DNA from: an uncultured Rhizobiaceae bacterium
GTDB lineage: Bacteria; Pseudomonadota; Alphaproteobacteria; Rhizobiales; Rhizobiaceae
Assembly: GCA_951813045.1 (NCBI GenBank)
Contig: CATOTF010000002.1
Span: forward strand, 4,030,001-4,094,000
Direction of reading: 5' to 3'
DNA length: 64,000 nt
The first letter of the stretch is position 1, and every line of letters starts with the position of its first letter. The notes beneath the pieces were generated by a model. It was not told the DNA's origin, searched no databases, and was given only the letters and a program-made list of their open reading frames with translations. This document shows, one piece after another, positions 7,992 to 17,630 of this stretch. The translations under genes and the position numbers were made by a program.

Positions 7992-8572
7992 TGGGAATCA
8001 ACAGCCTCGCTAAAGCGGTAACTTTTGGGGTGATGTTGCTTACAACACCTAGTGCAAGCCTCGCGCAGACCTGGGGCCCAGTTACCGTTCAGGAAACAGG
8101 TTTTGACAGGCAAAAAGCCGTCAATGAAGTGTTGGCGGAATTAAAGTCTGCGCCCAGTCAGCCAATTGCCAAAGAAATTTCCCGCAGATTATTCGCCATC
8201 TATCTCAGCGCTCCGGATGCCGAGACTGCCGAAGATATGAACCAAGCCATCCGCGCCCAAGGCGGATATAATTTTGATAAGTCGATCAAAATTCTGACCA
8301 GGATTATCGAGAGGAGGCCGGACTATATCGAAGCTTGGAACCAGCGCTGCTACAGTAAGTTTCTCCACAATAAGGTGGGTACCGCAATCGCCGACTGCGA
8401 ACACGTCATCGAGCTCGATCCAAAGCATTTGGGAAGCCTGACGGGGCTGGCCCGCATGCTCATCCGTCATCAAAAACGATACAAGGCCGGTAAAGCTGTG
8501 CTCGAAAGAGCAATCGAACTCTACCCCTTTGTCTACGAAAAGGTCATGTTGGACGATATTCCCAAGGAATAG
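7991..8572 (+). CDS. Secreted TPR-repeat protein
   Basis: 193 residues with a hydrophobic leader ending SASLAQ, so periplasmic export is likely. Two to three tetratricopeptide-like units lie between about 95 and 185 (NFDKSIKILTRIIERRPDYIEAWNQR, GTAIADCEHVIELDPKHLGSLTGLARM, YKAGKAVLERAIELYP). This is the common alphaproteobacterial periplasmic TPR family with no assigned role. It is coupled to the pterin dehydratase gene and converges on the SDR gene. Confidence 0.85.
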   Translation: MGINSLAKAVTFGVMLLTTPSASLAQTWGPVTVQETGFDRQKAVNEVLAELKSAPSQPIAKEISRRLFAIYLSAPDAETAEDMNQAIRAQGGYNFDKSIKILTRIIERRPDYIEAWNQRCYSKFLHNKVGTAIADCEHVIELDPKHLGSLTGLARMLIRHQKRYKAGKAVLERAIELYPFVYEKVMLDDIPKE

Positions 8573-8581
8573 TTCAACCGC

Positions 8582-9367
8582 TTATTTTGGCCCCATACGA
8601 ATTGCGCCATCAAGGCGGATACATTCTGCGTTCAACATTCCGTTGACACACATATGTTCAACAAGTGCCGCATATTCCTCTGGTCGCCCGAGGCGTGAGG
8701 GGAACGGGACTGATGCAGAAAGCGCCCGCACCGCATCTTCCGGTAGACCTTCAAACAAGGGTGTTTTGAAAAGGCCCGGCAGTATCGTATTGACCCGAAC
8801 GCCATCGCGCGAAAGGTCTCGCGCAATTGGCAGGGTCATGCCCTTAATGCCGCCTTTTGATGCCGCATATGCCGCCTGTCCAATCTGCCCGTCTTCTGCC
8901 GCAACCGAACCCGTATTGACGATCAATCCACGCTCTCCGTCTTCCGTTACCGGGTCAAGGTCGATCATTCCTGACGCAGAATGGGCGATACAGTTAAAGC
9001 TCCCTATCAAATTGATCGAGATAACTTTCGCGAACAGACCCAGATCGTGCATCCGCACTTCGCCTGTATTGCGATCGCGAGATACGGTTTTCATTGGTGG
9101 GCCAATACCCGCGCAATTCACAAGAACTCGTTCCTGCCCGTGAGCGGCACGAGCCACCTCGAAACCAGCCGCGACACTATCAGTATCAACGACATCAACT
9201 GAACAAAATACCCCACCCAATTCTTCAGCAATCGCCTGGCCGACGTCCTCATTCAAATCAAATATTGCGACTTTAACGCCATAACCGGCCAACATACGGC
9301 AGGTCGCTTCGCCAAGTCCCGACGCACCACCCGTTACAACGGCAGAAACTTCATTGTTCAATTTCAT
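8582..9367 (-). CDS. Short-chain dehydrogenase, 3-hydroxyacyl-CoA dehydrogenase type II-like
   Basis: NAD(P)-dependent oxidoreductase of 261 residues. The Rossmann motif TGGASGLG is near residue 12, followed by FDLNED (the acidic residue favours NAD) and NCAGI. The catalytic Ser is in TGSVAAEDGQ and the YxxxK motif is in YAASKGG. NTILPGLFKTPLFEGLPE and the GMLNAECIRLDGAIRM ending resemble HSD17B10/type-2 hydroxyacyl-CoA dehydrogenases of fatty-acid or isoleucine breakdown. The substrate is inferred from that resemblance only. Confidence 0.88.
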   Translation of the reverse strand: MKLNNEVSAVVTGGASGLGEATCRMLAGYGVKVAIFDLNEDVGQAIAEELGGVFCSVDVVDTDSVAAGFEVARAAHGQERVLVNCAGIGPPMKTVSRDRNTGEVRMHDLGLFAKVISINLIGSFNCIAHSASGMIDLDPVTEDGERGLIVNTGSVAAEDGQIGQAAYAASKGGIKGMTLPIARDLSRDGVRVNTILPGLFKTPLFEGLPEDAVRALSASVPFPSRLGRPEEYAALVEHMCVNGMLNAECIRLDGAIRMGPK

Positions 9368-9467
9368 TGGCTTATCCCTTTCATAACAACCACGAATCCG
9401 TCCTAAATCGCCTCAAACTTGCACACAAGCCATTTACTACCCATATAAATCTCAAGGGAGTATCTTT

Positions 9468-9851
9468 ATGAACAGCGAAGAAGTCAGCAAGGTTCTTGTC
9501 TCCATACCCGACGACAAGGTAGAGCAGAAGGAAGCGAAGGTTAAGGCCGAGTTCTGGCCAAAGCTGCGGAAATTTGCCGCGCGAATACCCTTTGCCGAGG
9601 ATGCAGTTGCTGCCTATTTTTGTGCAACCGACAAAAAGACCCCGCTAAAGGTGCGTGGTACACTTTTGGCAGCCCTTGCCTACTTCATCCTGCCGCTGGA
9701 TTTCATCCCCGATATATTGGTGATTGCCGGATTTACCGATGATCTGACAGTCCTCACTGCTGCGCTGGCACTGGTACAGACCCATGTAACCGATGACCAC
9801 CGGGAACAGGCCGCAGAAGCCATTGAGGAAGAACTGATGGCTGATCACTAG
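9468..9851 (+). CDS. DUF1232/YkvA-family membrane protein
   Basis: 127 residues. The DUF1232 core is visible: KTPLKVRGTLLAALAYFILPLDFIPDILVIAGFTDDL, with a hydrophobic helix containing the invariant PLDFIPD motif, then a second helix. The N-terminal 45 residues are charged and probably cytoplasmic. The family function is unknown. AAGGGAG lies eight bases before ATG. It is divergent from the SDR gene and converges with the quinone reductase gene; their stop codons overlap at CTAG. Confidence 0.9.
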   Translation: MNSEEVSKVLVSIPDDKVEQKEAKVKAEFWPKLRKFAARIPFAEDAVAAYFCATDKKTPLKVRGTLLAALAYFILPLDFIPDILVIAGFTDDLTVLTAALALVQTHVTDDHREQAAEAIEEELMADH

Positions 9852-10822
9852 ATTTTCAGCAAAACCTTGCCTTTAACATCACGCGCCGCGATTTTGTTCA
9901 GCGCTACCCCCGCTTCTTCCAACGGAAAAACAGAATCCAAATGAGGCTTTAAAGTACCATCAGCCAACCAATCCAAAAGATCATCAATATTTTGCCGATT
10001 GCCTTTTGGGTCGCGCATCGTAAATGCACCCCAGAAAACACCCCGTAAATCCGCACCTTTTAGTAAAGGCAGGTTAAGCGGGATTTTGGGAATGGGTCCG
10101 GCGGCAAACCCGATTACCAGAAAACGCCCCTGCCAAGCCATTGATCTGAACGCGGCTTCCGAGAAATCTCCGCCAACAGGATCGTAAAGAACATCGACGC
10201 CATTGCCGCCAGTCAGTTCTTTCAGTCGTGCCTTCAGGTCTTCATCTGTGTAATTGATAACCTCATCGGCCCCGCATTCGCGGCAAAAATCCAGCTTATC
10301 ATCTGTTGAGGCGCAGGCAATTACCCTAGCTCCCATGATCTTACCAAGTTCAACCGCTGCCTGACCCACCCCGCCGGAAGCACCCAGTACGGCCAGTGTC
10401 TCATCCGCTTGCAGGACGCCACGGTCTTTAAGGGCATGATAGGAGGTACCATAGGTGACCATAATACAGGCCGCCTGCTCATCGCTCACCCCCTCGGGAA
10501 TATGCGAAAGGGCAACTTCCGGCGCCGCGACTTTTTCCCGCGCTGTACCCTCTTGCACATAACCGCAAACACGGTCTCCAGCTTTGAACCGCGCCACGCC
10601 TTCACCCACACTTTCGACAATGCCGGACATTTCTGCAGCAATTGAAAACGGGCGGGGGGGTTTAAACTGATATTTATCTTCAATAATCAGGCAGTCAAAA
10701 AAATTAAGCGCCGCAATTGTAACCTTCACAATCACTTCGCCCTTTTTAGCCACCGGCTCGTCAATATCCTCCACAACCAGTGTTGAAGGAGGGCCGGGCT
10801 GTTTAGACAAAAGGGCTTTCAT
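9848..10822 (-). CDS. NADPH:quinone oxidoreductase / zinc-free medium-chain dehydrogenase
   Basis: MDR-superfamily enzyme of about 324 residues. The GroES-like N-half has MKALLSKQPGPPSTLVVEDIDEP and AALNFFDCLIIEDKY. The Rossmann half has LGASGGVGQAAVELGKIMGARVIACAS, and DVLYDPVGGDFSEAAFRSMAWQGRFLVIGFAAG is characteristic of the NADPH:quinone reductase-like branch. No zinc-binding cysteines are seen. The start is ATG at 10822, with AGGT upstream; the frame continues 21 codons farther but without family similarity. Confidence 0.9.
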   Translation of the reverse strand: MKALLSKQPGPPSTLVVEDIDEPVAKKGEVIVKVTIAALNFFDCLIIEDKYQFKPPRPFSIAAEMSGIVESVGEGVARFKAGDRVCGYVQEGTAREKVAAPEVALSHIPEGVSDEQAACIMVTYGTSYHALKDRGVLQADETLAVLGASGGVGQAAVELGKIMGARVIACASTDDKLDFCRECGADEVINYTDEDLKARLKELTGGNGVDVLYDPVGGDFSEAAFRSMAWQGRFLVIGFAAGPIPKIPLNLPLLKGADLRGVFWGAFTMRDPKGNRQNIDDLLDWLADGTLKPHLDSVFPLEEAGVALNKIAARDVKGKVLLKI

Positions 10823-10954
10823 GGTGAACCTGTATAATTTGAATAACTTGGACAAATGATATCCATCGCATATCCTGCTCATCAAATACAGACGGGATCG
10901 CGACCATTACGTCTGTGTAAGCGCGATACCAAAGCCGACTGAAAGCGGAAATAT

Positions 10955-11578
10955 ATGACCACGCGTGGCTATTTTGGAATTGGTGCCGAAGGAATTTCCA
11001 AGCCCATGAACTTCGGTAATCTTGCTCGCACGGCCTACGGGTTTGGCGCATCGTTCGTATTCACCATTACTCCTGGGCGGCGGGTGGAAGCACCCGATTC
11101 CGATACCCCAAAAAGTCAGGAGCATATGCCCTGGTATAATTACGACAATATTGATGCGGTTCATCTACCTGACGGCTGTCGGTTGGTGGGCATCGAATTA
11201 ACCGATGAGGCGATAAGCCTGCCAAGTTTCCGCCACCCCACAAGCGCTGCCTATGTCTTAGGGCCAGAAAACGGTTCCCTATCGCCACAACTGGTTGAAC
11301 GCTGCGAATTTATTGTAAAAATTCCAACACGGTTTTGCCTGAATGTGGCAACTGCGGGCGCAATCATCATGTATGACCGGATCCAGTCACTGGGTCGGTT
11401 TGATGAACGCCCGGTTAGGGCAGGTGGACCGATTCATCAAGATGCCGGTCCCAACCCACATTTGCCTAAACACGTTCATGGGCGCCCGGTATATTCAGGT
11501 GGCAAACGGGAATCTGGTAAGAAAGGCCGAGATAGATTAACCACCGTGGGAAGCCGCTATAAACCAAAAAAGGGCTAA
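10955..11578 (+). CDS. SpoU/TrmH-family RNA 2'-O-methyltransferase
   Basis: SPOUT-class methyltransferase of 207 residues. It has NFGNLARTAYGFGASFVF (motif 1, with Asn and Arg), YVLGPENGSLSPQLVERCEFIVKIPT (motif 2) and FCLNVATAGAIIMYDRI (motif 3, the trefoil-knot SAM site). The C-terminal 50 residues are basic and Gly/Pro-rich, as in alphaproteobacterial TrmH-like proteins. The RNA target is not predictable. It is divergent from the quinone reductase gene across 132 bases. Confidence 0.9.
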   Translation: MTTRGYFGIGAEGISKPMNFGNLARTAYGFGASFVFTITPGRRVEAPDSDTPKSQEHMPWYNYDNIDAVHLPDGCRLVGIELTDEAISLPSFRHPTSAAYVLGPENGSLSPQLVERCEFIVKIPTRFCLNVATAGAIIMYDRIQSLGRFDERPVRAGGPIHQDAGPNPHLPKHVHGRPVYSGGKRESGKKGRDRLTTVGSRYKPKKG

Positions 11579-11786
11579 TTCACCCTATTGCTGCCAAATT
11601 TATCAGCATTGTAACAACTTGAGAGGTTGAGATACTTAACGGGATCGTTAAAATCTTAACAAAATTTACCATACCTGTTTAGGGTTTTGTAACGCCGATG
11701 ACGGCATGGTTAAGGAAATTACCTGGGGCGCAGCTGATTTAGTCCGGCAATCCAGAACGATAACAAAATTACCGGTGGGAAGATTG

Positions 11787-12302
11787 ATGCTGAAGACTTC
11801 ACTTAAGACACTCGCTTATTGCGCTATGGCTGTTGCAATTCCACTTTCAGGCGCGAGTGCCCAAACGCCAAAGCCCATCAAGCAACATAAAGCTTGGGGT
11901 GCATATACCTATAATGACGCAAAAGCGGGAAAAATTTGTTATATTCTGTCGATACCGACGGTCAAAGAACCCAGCGACCGTGATCATGGCGACGTGTTCT
12001 TCCTTGTCAGCCAAAAACCCGATGGTACGAAAGCGTTCGAGCCGCAGGTGGAAGTCGGTTACCCCTTGAAGGCAGAGACTGGAGTAACCGTCACCATTGA
12101 TGGTAAAACTTTCAAGATGTTTTCCCAGGGCCACAATGCCTGGTTGACAGACTTGACACAGGAGCCCGCCCTTGTGGACGCCATGCGCAGCGGTCGAACT
12201 ATGAAAGTATCTGGCCAATCCACCCGTGGGACCCAGACAAGTTATACTTACTCCCTATCCGGTGTAACGGCTGCTCTTTCCGAAGTTGCCAAGTGTAAGT
12301 AA
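11787..12302 (+). CDS. Invasion-associated locus B (IalB) family secreted protein
   Basis: 171 residues from ATG 11787, preceded by GTGGGAAG. The signal peptide LKTSLKTLAYCAMAVAIPLS ends at GASAQ. The mature part has the IalB pattern WGAYTYNDAKAGKICYILSIP, FFLVSQKP and EVGYPLKAETGVTVTIDG, with paired cysteines (CYI... and the terminal AKCK). The family is periplasmic and widespread in Rhizobiales; the name comes from Bartonella and does not imply pathogenicity. The frame extends 27 codons upstream, but the signal peptide fixes the start. Confidence 0.9.
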   Translation: MLKTSLKTLAYCAMAVAIPLSGASAQTPKPIKQHKAWGAYTYNDAKAGKICYILSIPTVKEPSDRDHGDVFFLVSQKPDGTKAFEPQVEVGYPLKAETGVTVTIDGKTFKMFSQGHNAWLTDLTQEPALVDAMRSGRTMKVSGQSTRGTQTSYTYSLSGVTAALSEVAKCK

Positions 12303-12385
12303 TGCAAACTTACAAACCGGACGGCTTGCGACAACAATGAAGTAAGGCCATATAGGTTGCAGCTTTTAAGGAACTGCATCCTATT

Positions 12386-13633
12386 ATGTCCTCAATCTCC
12401 ATCGATTTGACGAATTCAGATACCCGTACGGCACTGTCCGAGCGGGTAAATTCGTATGTTTCGAGCGAAAAGCGCAATCTTATTGGACTTGATCGCCAGG
12501 AATTGGCAGCCACGCTTGTTGAAGCCGGTATTCCTGAAAAGCAGGCGCGTATGCGCGCCTCCCAGCTTTGGCAATGGATATATTGGTACGGTCATACCGA
12601 TTTCTCCGCCATGTCAAACATCGCAAAACCCCTGCGCGTTCTATTGGACGAGAAGTTTACTCTTGACCGGCCTGAAACGCTGGAAGAACAAAAATCCGAA
12701 GACGGAACCCGTAAATGGCTATTCCGGTTTCCTCCTCGGGGAGCCGGCAATCCGGTAGAAGTCGAGACCGTTTATATTCCCGAATCCGATCGTGGTACTT
12801 TATGTATTTCATCACAGGTTGGTTGCACCCTGACATGCACCTTCTGCCATACCGGCACACAAAAGCTCGTGCGCAACCTGACCGCAGAAGAAATTCTTAT
12901 GCAATTGATTGTCGCCAGAGACCGGCTGGGTGATTTCCCCCACAAAGATGCCCAAGGGGACGGGTTTATTCCGGAAGGCGACCGGAAAGTCACCAACATT
13001 GTCATGATGGGCATGGGGGAGCCGCTCTACAATTTTGAAAATGTGAAAAAAGCCCTGCTTATTGCTTCCGATAATGAAGGTCTTTCCCTGTCCAAACGGC
13101 GCATTACCCTTTCAACTTCAGGCGTCGTACCCGGTATTGCGCGCACCGGAGACGAAATCGGCTGCATGCTCGCCATCTCCCTTCACGCCACAAATGATAC
13201 GCTGCGCGACGAAATTGTGCCGATAAACAAAAAGTATCCAATTTCGCAGCTGCTGAATGCTTGTCGTACTTACCCCGGTGTTTCGAACGCGAGACGGATT
13301 ACTTTCGAATACGTCATGCTCAAGGGAGTCAATGATTCTCTTCAAGATGCAAAAGAACTGGTACGTCTATTGAAGGGCATTCCCGCCAAAATAAACCTCA
13401 TTCCGTTCAACCCCTGGCCGGGATCACAATATGAATGTTCCGACTGGGGTCAGATCGAAAAATTTGCAGACTTCGTAAATGCTAACGGTTACGCCTCGCC
13501 GATCCGAACACCAAGGGGCCGCGATATCCTCGCAGCATGTGGTCAGTTAAAATCAGAGTCCGAGCGTCTTCGTATCAAGGATCGCGAAGCAATTAATGCC
13601 ATGCACGCCATGGTCGCCGGGCATGGCGAATAA
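12386..13633 (+). CDS. rlmN: Dual-specificity 23S rRNA A2503/tRNA A37 C2-methyltransferase RlmN
   Basis: Radical-SAM enzyme forming m2A2503 in 23S rRNA. Its 415 residues include the N-terminal accessory domain ([17 protein letters not shown]), [17 protein letters not shown] with the CxxxCxxC iron-sulfur motif, MGMGEPLYN, the SAM-binding region [30 protein letters not shown] and the C-terminal catalytic cysteine in [12 protein letters not shown]. The length is normal for alphaproteobacterial RlmN. Confidence 0.98.
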   Translation: MSSISIDLTNSDTRTALSERVNSYVSSEKRNLIGLDRQELAATLVEAGIPEKQARMRASQLWQWIYWYGHTDFSAMSNIAKPLRVLLDEKFTLDRPETLEEQKSEDGTRKWLFRFPPRGAGNPVEVETVYIPESDRGTLCISSQVGCTLTCTFCHTGTQKLVRNLTAEEILMQLIVARDRLGDFPHKDAQGDGFIPEGDRKVTNIVMMGMGEPLYNFENVKKALLIASDNEGLSLSKRRITLSTSGVVPGIARTGDEIGCMLAISLHATNDTLRDEIVPINKKYPISQLLNACRTYPGVSNARRITFEYVMLKGVNDSLQDAKELVRLLKGIPAKINLIPFNPWPGSQYECSDWGQIEKFADFVNANGYASPIRTPRGRDILAACGQLKSESERLRIKDREAINAMHAMVAGHGE

Positions 13634-13648
13634 TCAAAAATCACGCCG

Positions 13649-14122
13649 GTGACCAGGTTTTTCCTCATCCTTATACGCTGTTGCGCATTGGCGGCATCAT
13701 TTGCGATTTCAACGTTAGCGGCAGCCATGTTTGTTACTTTTGCGCTGTTTTTAGGTGGCGATATCTCATGGTTGCGCGATGATCCCGCAGTAATCATCGC
13801 AAGCATTACATTTACAACCGGAATATGGTTTGTTTCCGCCCAATCGGTCTTTGCACCCTTTATCGGCATCTCCGTCATTGCAGAACTTTCCCGCCTCAAA
13901 TCGTTGATTATCTACCTCCTTGGCGGCGGAGTTTGTGCACTGGTATTTTTACTGTTTCCCCATAACGGAGTTTTAGTTGAACCGGGCCTTCCCTATTCAA
14001 ACCGGGAATTGTGGCTGACGATCTTATCTGCCGGTTTTTTTGCAGGATTTGTTCACTGGGCTCTCGCCGGTCACCGGGCTGGGATCTGGTTGGGATCGGT
14101 TCGAACTGAAAATCAAGCTTGA
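13649..14122 (+). CDS. Hypothetical multi-spanning membrane protein
   Basis: 157 residues with four apparent membrane segments (about 5-35, 48-75, 83-105 and 122-142) and short charged loops. The frame opens with GTG 15 bases after rlmN stops, and no convincing ribosome-binding site is seen. No family is recognised. Its stop lies within the 3' end of the convergent TAXI gene (10-base overlap). Probably co-transcribed with rlmN. Confidence 0.7.
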   Translation: MTRFFLILIRCCALAASFAISTLAAAMFVTFALFLGGDISWLRDDPAVIIASITFTTGIWFVSAQSVFAPFIGISVIAELSRLKSLIIYLLGGGVCALVFLLFPHNGVLVEPGLPYSNRELWLTILSAGFFAGFVHWALAGHRAGIWLGSVRTENQA

Positions 14123-15396
14123 GCGGAGAGCTTTTCCTGCAGCGTATCTTTTGTGGCCTGCCATAAAAATGCGAATGACTGAAAACCTTCTTCAGTAATT
14201 TTGTCCCCATCCAGCGCCTGAACCGCAGTCTCCAAAATGGTGTCTAATTCAGTCATCATCCCGGAAAGTTCCACGGCTTTAGATGTATCGTGCGTACGCC
14301 TGCGAATATTCAACACAAGATCATTGTAAACATCACCCCGGTTTTTTGCCCGGTTTTGCAGAGTTCTACGCAATCCAAGTGATGCGGATATGAGCATGGC
14401 CAATATGGTAACAACCAACGCCATGGGTTCAGCGTTCTCTTGAAGGAAGCTCGGTTTATCACGATCATAAAACCGCGCCGCACCAGCGTGAACCGGAAGG
14501 CTGGCGCCGTTTGCGTCCTGAGGGTTGGTAATCGCGGAAGTCAACGACATGCGAATCAACAAATCCAGCCGATTTTCAAATATAATCTTCACCAGTTCGT
14601 GGATTGATTCATCCGCAACATCTGCGCCAGCAACAAGGTATCGCTTTACGCTTGGCGTGAAAATATCCCGTTTCGGCATTGGCAGTCCGCCATCGAATGC
14701 ACCACGTACAACTTTGCGTGCTTCCAAAAACGGGCGCTTTAACGACATTGCCTCCGCCTGCTCAATTGACACAAAGTGAAGGCCAATTCCACGAAGGCGC
14801 GCTTCCTCCATCAGTTTTAATAGCAAAAACGGGTCGCGCAGGGAATTTAACAGAAAGATCGCATCAGCCTTCCCGGTCAACAAAGCCATTGCTCCCTTCT
14901 CTCTGGGAGTGGAAAGGGTGCGAATACCTTCCGGCGCAATACTGTAGTGGTCAACAACAGACCAGAATGCCATGCTGCCTGTGCTTCCATCTTCTGGAAT
15001 TGCGATTCGGTTACCTTTCATATCCAGCACATTTTTGATCGGCCCGTTTTCCCGGGCAACCAACAGGAAATAATCCGGAAACAGATCAGCAACGAGCTTC
15101 ACATTCGTATATGCAGGTGTGTTTGCCTGAATCGTCGCCAAATCGACATAACCGAGATTAATAGCGGATATGTTTTCAGACGAATTGCGGCTTTCCTGAA
15201 CATCAAGACGCAGGGTTTGACTATGACGCTGCAGGACTTCAGCAACTTCACTCATCAGTAAATATGAATCACTGTCACGCGCACCCGAAGCCACCTTGAG
15301 CGTTATTACTTCAACCTTGCGTTCGTAAACATACCACCAGCCAGCGGCAGCGATGGCCAAAATGACCGCGAATATCAATCCCCATATCCAGCGCAT
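14113..15396 (-). CDS. TAXI-family solute-binding protein with C-terminal membrane helix and cytoplasmic tail
   Basis: 427 residues from ATG 15396, fixed by an excellent GGGGGAGG five to six bases upstream. An N-terminal membrane helix (WIWGLIFAVILAIAAAGWWYVY) leads to a periplasmic TAXI/NMT1-like domain (ASGARDSDSYLLMSEVA, LGYVDLATIQAN, KGNRIAIPEDGSTG, GKADAIFLLNSL). A second helix (MALVVTILAMLISASLGL) and about 75 cytosolic, helix-rich residues follow. Ordinary TAXI binding proteins lack the second helix and tail and work with a TRAP permease; none is adjacent. It sits 37 bases downstream of argG. A sensory role is possible. Confidence 0.82.
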   Translation of the reverse strand: MRWIWGLIFAVILAIAAAGWWYVYERKVEVITLKVASGARDSDSYLLMSEVAEVLQRHSQTLRLDVQESRNSSENISAINLGYVDLATIQANTPAYTNVKLVADLFPDYFLLVARENGPIKNVLDMKGNRIAIPEDGSTGSMAFWSVVDHYSIAPEGIRTLSTPREKGAMALLTGKADAIFLLNSLRDPFLLLKLMEEARLRGIGLHFVSIEQAEAMSLKRPFLEARKVVRGAFDGGLPMPKRDIFTPSVKRYLVAGADVADESIHELVKIIFENRLDLLIRMSLTSAITNPQDANGASLPVHAGAARFYDRDKPSFLQENAEPMALVVTILAMLISASLGLRRTLQNRAKNRGDVYNDLVLNIRRRTHDTSKAVELSGMMTELDTILETAVQALDGDKITEEGFQSFAFLWQATKDTLQEKLSAQA

Positions 15397-15433
15397 GCCG
15401 GAACCTCCCCCGGTGGCCACCCAAAGCGATAGC

Positions 15434-16684
15434 CTAACTTTTCAGTTTTCTATCTCTTGCAGCAAGGGTGCGCAATCGAAGTGCATTCAGTTGAATAAAT
15501 CCATGGGCATCTTCCTGGTCATATGCCCCTGCATCATCTTCAAACGTAACCAGCTCTTCCGAGTAAAGCGACGTTGGACTGGAGCGACCCGTAACCATGA
15601 CGTTGCCCTTATAAAGCTTCAGATTAACTTCACCCTCGACATGTTTTTGTGACAGATCAATCGCAGCTTGCAACATATCTCTTTCAGGAGAAAACCAAAA
15701 TCCGTTGTAGATGAGTTCGGCATAACGCGGCATGAGCTCATCTTTAAGGTGCGCCGCGCCGCGATCGAGAGTGATCGATTCAATTGCGCGGTGCGCGGCA
15801 AGCAAAATCGTACCGCCTGGCGTTTCATAGACACCACGTGATTTCATTCCAACATAGCGGTTTTCAACCAGGTCGAGACGACCGATGCCATTGTCATGGC
15901 CCAGCTTGTTAAGCAGGGTGAATAGTTCGGTCGCTGACAAGCGTTTACCATCGATGGAAACGGCATCTCCCTGTTCAAAACCTATGGTGATATCTGTTGC
16001 AATATCCGGTGCGGATTGCGGATCAATCGTGCGCATATAAACATATTCAGGCGATTCCACAGCCGGGTCTTCCAACACCTTACCTTCCGAAGAAGAATGG
16101 AGAAGATTTGCATCAACTGAAAATGGTGCTTCGCCCTGTTTATCTTTTGAGACCTGAATCTGATGAGTTTGGGCAAAATCAATCAGATCGGTACGGGATT
16201 TAAATTCCCATTCACGCCATGGCGCTATTACCTTGATATCTGGGTCGAGGGCATATGCAGCCAGTTCAAACCGAACCTGATCGTTGCCCTTGCCCGTAGC
16301 ACCGTGTGCGATTGCATCCGCCCCCGTTTCGCGGGCAATTTCAACCAGTCGTTTGGATATCAATGGCCGCGCAATGGATGTGCCCAACAAATAGACGCCC
16401 TCATAAACCGCATTGGCGCGAAACATGGGAAATACAAAATCTTTGATAAATTCTTCGCGCACATCTTCAACGAACACCTCTTTAATACCGAGGTTTTCTG
16501 CTTTACGCTTGGCTTCAATCAGTTCAGCACCATCCCCGATATCACTTTGGCCAAGGTCAGCCGTGAATGTAACGACTTCCGCATTATATTCGGTTTGAAG
16601 CCATTTTAGGATGATGGATGTATCAAGGCCACCTGAGTAGGCGAGAACGACCTTTTTTACATCGCCCTTTTTTATTTTTGCCAT
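15434..16684 (-). CDS. argG: Argininosuccinate synthase
   Basis: ATP-dependent ligation of citrulline and aspartate, the penultimate step of arginine synthesis. Its 416 residues include the PP-loop [19 protein letters not shown] at the N-terminus, [32 protein letters not shown] and the C-terminal [17 protein letters not shown]. It is the first gene of a short minus-strand unit with the TAXI protein gene and is isolated from other arg genes. Confidence 0.98.
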   Translation of the reverse strand: MAKIKKGDVKKVVLAYSGGLDTSIILKWLQTEYNAEVVTFTADLGQSDIGDGAELIEAKRKAENLGIKEVFVEDVREEFIKDFVFPMFRANAVYEGVYLLGTSIARPLISKRLVEIARETGADAIAHGATGKGNDQVRFELAAYALDPDIKVIAPWREWEFKSRTDLIDFAQTHQIQVSKDKQGEAPFSVDANLLHSSSEGKVLEDPAVESPEYVYMRTIDPQSAPDIATDITIGFEQGDAVSIDGKRLSATELFTLLNKLGHDNGIGRLDLVENRYVGMKSRGVYETPGGTILLAAHRAIESITLDRGAAHLKDELMPRYAELIYNGFWFSPERDMLQAAIDLSQKHVEGEVNLKLYKGNVMVTGRSSPTSLYSEELVTFEDDAGAYDQEDAHGFIQLNALRLRTLAARDRKLKS

Positions 16685-16805
16685 TTTGTGAATTCCAGAG
16701 AAGTTTGATGATCATCGACGCGAAAAAAGACGCCTTTCGAGGGCACTTTAGTCAGATCAACAGGGCATACAAGACGCCATTCCAGATCAATTCCAGGAAA
16801 CAAAG

Positions 16806-17606
16806 CTAATCGAGCTTCTTGTCCGCAAATCTTTCAAAATAAGGTCTGATAGACAACCGAAAAAGTGATTCAATCCATCTGTTGGCGACCTTTGTCTCCA
16901 CCAGCCACAGAGCAAAAAAGATCGAACTGACAGCAACAAAAAAAGACATTGTAATGTCGGACATAAAATGACGACCAAATATGATTCGTAGAATTGCAAT
17001 CTCAAGCGCGACAGCTCCAATGATTCCCATAGCCAGCAAACGTTTCCAGCCGGAAAAAAAGAGGGCGAATATCAGCAACCAGAATGCAGCGGTTGCTTCA
17101 CCGGATACAAATGAACAATTTGTGGGGCAGAGGTCTGATATTGTTCCAGGCAATACAAACGGTTGATTGCCGCCAAATTCAAGCGTGTGTAACGGTCGGG
17201 GGCGCCCCCAATGTTCTTTCAGAATAAAGCCCGCCACCAATAGCGGGCCAACAGCGGCCGATAGAATACCGGCAATCGGCAATTTTATGTCACCAGGAGC
17301 TTTTTGAGGCCGGGCATTTACCAACCACACTAACCAAAAGCACAGAAGCAACATTAAAATCCGAGGGAATTGAAGGCCTACATCACGTATGCCCTGCCAA
17401 AAACCGTCGTCAATAAGAGGAAACCAACCGCACCTTTTACCTTCTACGAGAGGTTTACAGGTAACCTCCTTAAAAAATGGATCACTAACCAGGTAATCAA
17501 TATTCGGGAATGCTCTGAAGGCGAAGAGGGCGACTAAGCCGGCCATCAACGTTACCAGTAAACAAACACCTGAATTTTTTACGGTGTGTAAATGGTGACC
17601 GGTCAT
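16806..17606 (-). CDS. PAP2-superfamily membrane phosphatase (LpxE/LpxF-like)
   Basis: About 266 residues with several membrane segments. Phosphatase motifs are in order: KEHWGRPRP (motif 1, KxxxxxxRP), CSFVSGEATAAF (motif 2, where the usual SGH is SGE) and RIIFGRHFMSD (motif 3, RxxxxxHxxSD). A periplasmic cysteine-containing loop (CKPLVEGKRCGW) precedes motif 1. Rhizobial lipid-phosphate phosphatases have this layout, so lipid A, phosphatidylglycerophosphate or undecaprenyl pyrophosphate are candidate substrates. The ATG at 17606 is preferred over an upstream TTG. It is 24 bases downstream of acs. Confidence 0.85.
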   Translation of the reverse strand: MTGHHLHTVKNSGVCLLVTLMAGLVALFAFRAFPNIDYLVSDPFFKEVTCKPLVEGKRCGWFPLIDDGFWQGIRDVGLQFPRILMLLLCFWLVWLVNARPQKAPGDIKLPIAGILSAAVGPLLVAGFILKEHWGRPRPLHTLEFGGNQPFVLPGTISDLCPTNCSFVSGEATAAFWLLIFALFFSGWKRLLAMGIIGAVALEIAILRIIFGRHFMSDITMSFFVAVSSIFFALWLVETKVANRWIESLFRLSIRPYFERFADKKLD

Positions 17607-17630
17607 CCTACTCTTCAACAATCAGACCGG

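Noticed and set aside
11636-11651. TTAA-CGGGATCG-TTAA resembling a CtrA site upstream of the IalB-family gene
   Set aside because: The spacer is eight bases, not seven, and a second nearby TTAA pair has only four; not a convincing match.
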